A stretch of DNA of 64,000 nt from Papaver somniferum (Eukaryota; Streptophyta; Magnoliopsida; Ranunculales; Papaveraceae): assembly GCF_003573695.1 (NCBI RefSeq), contig NC_039364.1:237130777-237194776 (forward strand), read 5' to 3'. This document shows positions 57,293-64,000 of the stretch, in pieces (within the stretch, counting starts at the first letter, position 1; each line of letters opens with the position of its first letter). The position numbers and the translations under genes were made by a program. The notes below the pieces were generated by a model that saw only the letters and a program-made list of their open reading frames with translations, was not told the DNA's origin and did not search any database.

Positions 57293-59389
57293 ATGCAAAC
57301 ATTTCTTCAATATTCTCAAAAAAGGGAGCAGGTTCGAATGGACCGTGAATGCGAGGAAGCATTCCAAAAAATCAAAGAACACCTAGCCTCAATCCCGATC
57401 CTGCAGAAGCCAGATCCTGATGAGGTTTTGGCATTGTACATAGCAGCAACAGAAGACGCAGTCAGCGCAGTGTTGGTCAAAACCAATACAAAGATAGAAC
57501 AACCTATCTATTACGTCAGCAAGACCCTCAATTCTGCGGAAAGGAACTATACCAAGATCGAACAGCTCATCCTCGCATTGGTATGGGCTACTCAAAAGCT
57601 GAGAACCTACTTCCTAACTCACCTCGTCAGGGTCCCATGCAAAGCACCATTGGAAGCAGTCCTCAAAAGCACGGGAAAAGTGGGCCGAATAGCCAAATGG
57701 AACACCCATCTGGACCAATTCAACATCATTCATGAAATTCAACATTCTCGGAAGTCCCAAGTTCTGGCGGATTTCTTAGCAGACCTCCCCCTTGACAACG
57801 ACGAAGAGATTAAGGGAATACCAGAAGCCGAGGAAGAAAACAAGGATCCAATGGATATCCTCGAACCTGCGAGTCAAAGACAATGGGAAGTCTTCGTCGA
57901 CGGATCCAAAAATAAGGAAGGAGCAGGAATAGGCATTGTCATCATCACCCCAACCGGAGAAAGGATTATACAGGCACTTAGGTTAGAATTCAAAGAGCAT
58001 ACCAACAACATCGTTGAATACGAAGCTGTCGTACATGCCCTCCGTATAATAATAGAGATGGGGGTAACCGATGTAAGGCTGACAAGTGATTCGCAGCTTG
58101 TCATACGGCAAATAGGGCTCGAGTATAATGTGTACGATGACACCCTCTCAGCTTACATGGCCTTGGTCCAAACATTGGCATCGCAAATCCCGAACATCAA
58201 GTTCCGGCACTTATGCAGAAGGGACCTCAGGCACGCGGATGCCCTAGCATATATATCATCCATGCTGAGGGATAAAAACGTCGAAGCTATTAAAATAGCA
58301 AGGGTATACGAGCCTTCGATTGCATCTCAATTCTCCTTCGCTACCAATCAAGATACAGTGGAAGAAAATATCGAAGACCAGGTAGGAGAAGACATCCATA
58401 ACGACTTTGACGAAGAAGATATCCTGTCAAGAGCAAATCAAGACGAAGACTTCAGCAACGAAGATGACTGGAGAGTGATGATCCATGCCTTTCTCGAAAA
58501 GGGAAGCTTACCTGCGGATCAGAAACAAGCTAGGAAGATACTCTCCAAAGTAGGAAGATATGATCTTCGGGATGGGGTCCTGTACAAGAAATCCTTCCTC
58601 GGACCATTACTACGTTGCTTGTCCCGGAAAGAGGGGCATCGAATTCTAAATGATATCCATTATGGTGACGCGGGGAATCATAGCGGCATGAGATCACTAG
58701 CTGACAAAGCAAAAACGCAAGGATATTACTGGCCGACAATGATACAGGATGCCGCGAGGATGTCCCGACGGTGTGAAGAATGTCAGCGCTTCGCCAAAAA
58801 GATCCACGCGCCGGCAACAATGTTAAACTCCGTCGATAGCCCGTGGCCATTTGCAAAATGGGGCGTAGACATCGTCGGGCCTTTCATCGAAGGATCAGGG
58901 AAAAGACGATTTTTGATAGTAGCCACGGACTACTTCAGTAAATGGGTGGAGGCTAAGGCCTTGGCCAGGATCAGAGACGTGGATGTGTTTACTTTCATAT
59001 TCCAGAACATCATTTGCAGATTCGGTATACCCGCTGAAATTGTATCTGATAATGGTAAACAATTACAGGGGAAAAATATAGACATGCTCTTCGATACTTT
59101 CAAGATAAGAAAGAACAAGTCCACCCCCATATACCCTCAAAGCAACGGGCAAGCGGAAGCTACCAACAAGACCCTCGCCCTTATACTCAAAAAACAATTA
59201 GACGAGCATAAAGGAGATGGTGTGAACAGCTGCACAATGTGTTATGGGCATACAGGACAACGCGAAGATCCGCCACTGGGGAATCCCCGTTTCTTCTCAC
59301 TTATGGAGCTGAAGCAGTCATCCCTACAGAGATACTCATGCCAACCACAAAGACCGAAGCGTGGGAGAAAAATCTCACAACAGACATGA
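57293..59389 (+). pseudogene. Dual RNase H and integrase of gypsy element 2 (698-codon frame)
   Basis: The longest open frame of the window. Residues about 20-150 are the gypsy RNase H, whose first catalytic Asp is missing (LYIAATEDAVSAVLV). Residues about 198-330 are a second, archaeal-type RNase H with WEVFVDGSKNKEGAG, YEAVVHAL and LTSDSQLVI. Such dual RNase H is a mark of the Tat lineage. Integrase follows: HHCC zinc motif (residues about 455-496, HYGDAGNHSG and CEEC), then D (about 524, GVDIVGPF), D (about 585, SDNGKQ) and E (about 621, QAEATN). The frame is lost at the integrase C-terminus by a shift near 59235. Confidence 0.9.
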
Positions 59390-59701
59390 TGTTAGAGAGA
59401 TTGGACGACCTAGAAGAAAGAGGGAAGCAGCATTGCAAAGATGGAAAATTACCAACGAAGACTTGCAAGGGAGTACAACAAAAAGGTAAAGCTCCGGAAC
59501 TTTGTAGAAGGGCAGTATGTGTTAAGAACAATCCCACAGTATCAACGAGAGAAGAGATGGGGAAAGTTAGCACCTACGTGGGGAGGACCTTTTATAATAC
59601 ATGATATTGCGGGAAGCGGTTCCTACTACCTTCGTAATCTGAAAGGCGAAGTCCTCCGACATCCTTGGAATGCTAAGTGGCTCAAACCATACTTCCCATA
59701 G
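59239..59701 (+). pseudogene. Integrase C-terminus of gypsy element 2
   Basis: After a frameshift the integrase continues with [20 protein letters not shown] and YGAEAVIP. After another it continues with [30 protein letters not shown] and WNAKWLKPYFP, stopping at 59701. This is the usual end of a plant gypsy pol. Confidence 0.85.
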
Positions 59702-60379
59702 GGGCAACGCAGCCTTGCAACTGCGTGAAGGGTACCAGAAGAAGAAGGGAGTGTGACCACTCTACATGTTTCTATCTCTGGACGAGGAATTGCAGGCCTC
59801 AACCTATCAATCAAACAAGCTTTCTATGTATCCACTAAACCTATCGACAATATTGGGGAAAGTAGTTAATCTACAATCTCTCAGGGATCCCCCGTAAGTG
59901 TCCATAAGTGTAAGACCAGGGGGAAGGCACCCAGCAGAAAGAGATACCCAACCAATCTTAAGGCAACGGGTCGACGGAATGGGTGTATGTAAACTTTTTA
60001 ACCCCATATCCTAGAACGTTGCCTCGGCCCCCACCGTCTGGGAATCCTCTGGCCAAGGGTTCTCCAGCGAGGAGACAGGTCTCAAGCCGATCACGAAGGT
60101 ACCTCCCTTCGGGATCGCACCCAAACACTTAAAATCCTTTTTTATTTTTAGAGTCTTTCATCACAATGATTAAAATAAAAACAAACCAACATTGCAGGTA
60201 TATCAAGAAAAGGATCCATTTCATAAAGGACGATTACAAAAAGTGGAAGGCCAATTCAAGGAAGAGTACACATCAAAAAATATTCCTTTTACATGATACT
60301 AGCAAAAAATATTCTTTTTACATGATTACAATAAGTGGAAGGATAATGACGCTGCGGTCTCTACAAAATGCAGCGGTCT
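59702..60379. other. Spacer between pol and the antisense gene
   Basis: No coding sequence recognised. It is the intergenic zone in which convergent pol and antisense transcripts would end. AATAAAAACAAAC-type A-rich stretches on both strands could serve as polyadenylation signals. Confidence 0.4.
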
Positions 60380-63300
60380 CTACCTATATGATGCCGCCCC
60401 ATCAGCAGGATCGTTCCGAAGACTTGAAGGGACACTCCCACCAGATGAGGGTCCCGAGGATCCAGGCAAGGCAGCAGGAACTGGACGACGCGGATAATTC
60501 TTCACAAGACCGTGCTCGTTCTTTAGGCCAAGTTCTATCTTCTCTAGCATCTTGTTCGTCTCCTCAGCCAATTGACACCGAGCCTTGTGCTTAATAATTG
60601 TCGTCCATTGTTGGGCTTGGGATAACAATGAAGACAGACGACTCACTTCTTTAGAAGCAGCACCGACGGCCTCTTCGCGGGATGCCGCCAAACTATTAAA
60701 ATGCTTAGTCTGTTCTTCCTGCTGCGCTAAGGAAGATTGAGCCTTTTCAAGTTTTTCATTTGCAACGCGAAGTTGTCCCTCGAGTTCTGAAAAAGACAAC
60801 ACCAGGGAGTTAGCACAGAAAAGACACAATCACACTCGATGGAATAGGGTTATACCTTCGACAAAAGCCGAAGCTTCTTCATACTCATTAACAACCGCAT
60901 CTCGCGCTTCATCAAGATGATCATATTCCGCGGATAATTTCTTATAATCTAGTTGAAGGTTGGTGAGAGTAAATTGACTGGCATCTAATTCTACCTGCTT
61001 CATCGAATCCATGTGATGAAGGTGGTCGACTTCTTTGTTTATCTCTGATACCCCCTTGCTCAATCTGTACATACACACTTCAAGATTCCTCTCAGACTCA
61101 GCCTGACGAGCTACTTCAACGCGGGACACGGCAAGGGCCTTGCTTAGAGCATTGGCTTCGGCACGGGCATTGTCCCTTTCTCTGATAAGACACCGCGCAC
61201 TATACTCAACTCCTGGAAAAGGGAGGGATCGAGCCTTTTGTAATTCCTCTTCCAGCAGTTGTATCCTAGACTCCAACAAAGAAGTACGCTCACGGGATTC
61301 CCGCAGACTATCACGTGTCCACAGCAGCGTACCATTAAATAAAGCACGGTCATGGTTATACAGATTTTGCATGTCGACCATCTGAACATGCCTTGCGCGC
61401 CATACCTCAGCCCGAGCATCCCATTTCTTGGCTTCACTTTTAATTTTCTGAACAAGTTCTTTAATACGAGATTTCTTCCGTGCCCTTTCGTTTCGAAGCC
61501 ATATCAGCTCGGGGACACCACCCACTGAAGATAGGGTGGGGAGACTCAGACAGAACAACTAATAAATAGAGGAATGACGACACACTGCGAGGGAAAAAGA
61601 GAAAAAAATAACCAAAACTGTGAAAGCTGAAACTTGGCCGCGAGTTTGCTCTAACTCAGCGCGAACAACAACAAGCTCTGAACGAAGACTGGCCTCCGCT
61701 TCACCCAGCTTTTCTTTCTCCTTCAGGCTTTTCTTCATCTCTTCTATTTCCACCTCAGCCGCAGATAATTCCTTTTCTCTGTGACGAAGCTTAGCCTCGA
61801 GCTTCAGAGATTTCGCTTTGAAGAACTGATACAGCACGTGGTTACAATGCTCACTCCTCATCATCTACACATCAAGACGAAAAACATTATTTCACCGAAG
61901 AATTGGATCGTCACGTAGAAGTACGTACGAAAATTTACCTCCAAGACACGCTGCTGAGGAAAGCCATATTGATACCCGTCGGCTATGGCCATCATATCTG
62001 CAACGGAAGTAGGAGGCTCCGACACAAGGGTAGCTTCGGGAACACTCAAATTTCTTCCCCAGGCCTCAGACACCCGCGCCTTGGAAGATATTTCCATCAT
62101 ACGACGGGTATACGCGTCAGAATCCTTTTCACCAGCAACAACAGGGGCGGGATGAGGGACAAATAGCAGATTCTTTTCCTTGAGCCAATCCATTATGGCG
62201 TCCTCACCCTCAGATGTAGGCGAATGAGGGAGATACGCATCAGGCGAATCAATCACCGACTTCCCCTTTTCTGACACGGCCCCATCAGCACAAATATCGG
62301 CACCCACATGCTCACCATGGTCCTCCGCGCCACCATCTTGAACAACAGCGTCTCCGTCACTAGCACCCCAGAGGACATCCCAATCATCATTGGGGGACAG
62401 TAGAGAGAAGTCCTCAGGAAAATCGAGGGCATCATCCATAAACTCCCCTGTAGAATACAGCCGATCAAAAGAAAACTCTTGAGAAAGGGTGGGGAGAGTC
62501 TCCGTGGCATCCCCAACAGGGACAGAAATATCACCAATAACACCGTCATCAGCTACCACGGCGTTGTTTCTCCCTTCATCACCATCTTGACCCACATAGA
62601 CCTCTTCTTCGACATTGATAGGGGAAGTACCAGTACGTTCCTCCCCATCTGTAATCTCCTCATCCTCAACAAAATCTTCGTTCACCGGACTTGTAACTTC
62701 TTCATGGGCCTCAGCCTCACCCATCACAATGGTATAAGACTGCTTCGGCTTAATCTTTTTCTTCTTCGACACCTGAAAACCAACACCACAAAAAGAATTA
62801 ATTTTCCCGAAAAGTTGAATTTCTAAAGAAGGAGAAGCGCAGCTAGAATCCGCGTACCTGAGCAGTCGAGGCACTCCTCGGTGGAAGTATAGCACCAGAA
62901 CCTTCCTCCTCGTCTCCCTCCACAACGTCAAGGGCATAAGGAAAATTCATACCTGCGAAGTTTAAACGCCAGGGACAGAAATCTCCATAACGAGCAGGAG
63001 GAGATTCACGCGTCTTGCTACTCTCAGTAGGACGCCAACCGCGGGGACCAGGGATCCAACCGTACGCCCATGGACCAACCACTTCGATAACGGTAGCGTG
63101 CCACTCGTAGTCATGGTCGCGCTTGATCCTCTCGCGGGCCTGGAAAAGTTTCCGCTGACTAGACCCCTCCGTGCCGGGAACATACTTCAGCTTGGCATCG
63201 CTGACCTCATTTAACAAACGAATTTCGCCCCGAGGAGCAGCGAGATTCCGGAGGCTGACACTCCACGGCTTACGGTTCCTACTGTTGACGTAATCACCGA

Positions 63301-63985
63301 AGGAGTTATTGAAATTCTCAGGAGTATACCATTCCTTCTCCGCGGGATTGGGAACGTAACAAGTCATTGTCGTCTCCCCCTTACTCCGCAGATAGCATTC
63401 CTTCAAGGCGCGGAGATAATTCCCCGATAGTTGCGATACAGAACGGCTGTGAGTATTGGTGGAAGAGCCTTCACGACTAGCAAGCACATCATAGTAGAAG
63501 GAATCACCTGACTTATACAACGGAAGCATAAGACCAGCTTCGAACGCACCAACCGTGGTCAACAAATGAAATTCATCGAACTCATACTTTGAGATAAGCT
63601 CATAAGTAATATCATCCTCAGGGGCATAGAAACGAACCTCGAAGGCTTGAAGCTCATGCTTTTCCTTGAAAATCTCGAGATCAATATGCTTGAACGTTAC
63701 TTTTTTCTTGCTGACCGAAACACTGCGTATCAATGGGGCAGCCTCATCCTCCTCGGCGGGACCAGATGAACCAATGAACGCCTCGGAAGCCTTTCTCTTC
63801 AAAGAAGGATTTTTTGAAGATTCAGCCCTCGGAACACCACCTTTTGTACTCTTCCCTTTAAAAGAAGTTGTAGGAGGGGGCGGCAGATGATGCTCGGGCA
63901 CTACAGAACGTAGAGGAAGAACATCAAAAGCGACATCACGAGTCGGTGTCTGCGTACTCCTAACATCATCACGAGGACGAGACAC
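60380..63985 (-). CDS. Five-exon antisense gene of Tat element 2 (Transposase_28-like plus coiled coil)
   Basis: The gene runs against pol. Exons (minus): 63985-62858, 62772-61939, 61864 to about 61640, about 61543-60856, 60786-60380 (stop). Introns 1, 2 and 4 are 85, 74 and 69 nt, have GT..AG ends, and keep phase (0, 0, 1); the junction between exons 3 and 4 is not settled. Exon 1 encodes a basic leader and a domain with FEAGLMLPLYKSGDSFYYDV and QLSGNYLRALKEC, resembling Pfam Transposase_28 ('putative gypsy type transposon'). Exon 2 is a strongly acidic linker. Exons 3-5 form a long coiled coil (KLEAKLRHREKELSAAEVEI, ELEGQLRVANEKLEKAQSSL). No stop interrupts any exon, unlike gag-pol beside it. 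The true start may lie beyond 64000. The function is unknown. Confidence 0.75.
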
Positions 63986-64000
63986 CGCGCGATCAAAGAC

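Overview
The window is nuclear DNA of a flowering plant, almost certainly a dicot. It is AT-rich with short plant-type introns, it holds an F-box/F-box-associated gene and pieces of a plant heparanase-like (GH79) gene, and about 80% of it is transposable elements of plant lineages (Ty1/copia, Ty3/gypsy of Tat type, L1-type LINE, hAT- and Mutator-like non-autonomous elements). The repeat style reminds me of Papaveraceae (poppy), but that is recollection, not something the sequence proves.

Layout. 1-2.5 kb: end of a long copia-type LTR inserted in a dead gypsy reverse transcriptase. 3.1-4.8 kb: a small ORF of unknown function followed by an internally deleted copia element with short terminal repeats. 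4.9-6.6 kb: two inverted-repeat DNA transposons. 7.0-8.3 kb: an intact single-exon F-box gene, with a small hAT-type MITE just downstream. 9.6-10.2 kb: a plausible small gene of unknown function. 10.5-11.1 kb: an F-box fragment and a heparanase-like exon. 11.2-22.5 kb: a Tat-type gypsy element on the minus strand that keeps gag and protease, lacks RT/integrase, and carries on the plus strand a decayed, spliced antisense gene with a 1.05-kb internal tandem duplication. 22.8-25.3 kb: a Mutator-like non-autonomous element filled with a higher-order minisatellite, then a hAT-like element with an 8-bp target duplication.

26-47.4 kb is a nest. A LINE (ORF1, endonuclease, RT, RNase H) is interrupted by a solo-like LTR (27.46-29.78 kb) and by a copia retrotransposon (30301-44005, perfect 5-bp target duplication AGACC). 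The copia element is itself interrupted by a 4.3-kb LTR element without genes (33080-37396). 47.5-49.8 kb holds a palindrome-rich repeat array. 49.9-50.6 kb is a second heparanase-like pseudogene fragment.

52-64 kb is a second Tat-type gypsy element, on the plus strand: LTR, primer site, gag, protease, RT, dual RNase H and integrase, with several frameshifts. Downstream of pol, on the opposite strand, is a five-exon gene whose exons are all open and whose resolved splice junctions keep phase. Both Tat elements thus carry a spliced antisense gene with the same plan: an N-terminal domain resembling the 'putative gypsy type transposon' family, an acidic linker (seen in the second), and a coiled-coil C-terminus. 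The apparently better conserved antisense gene beside a broken gag-pol is the most interesting signal in the window.
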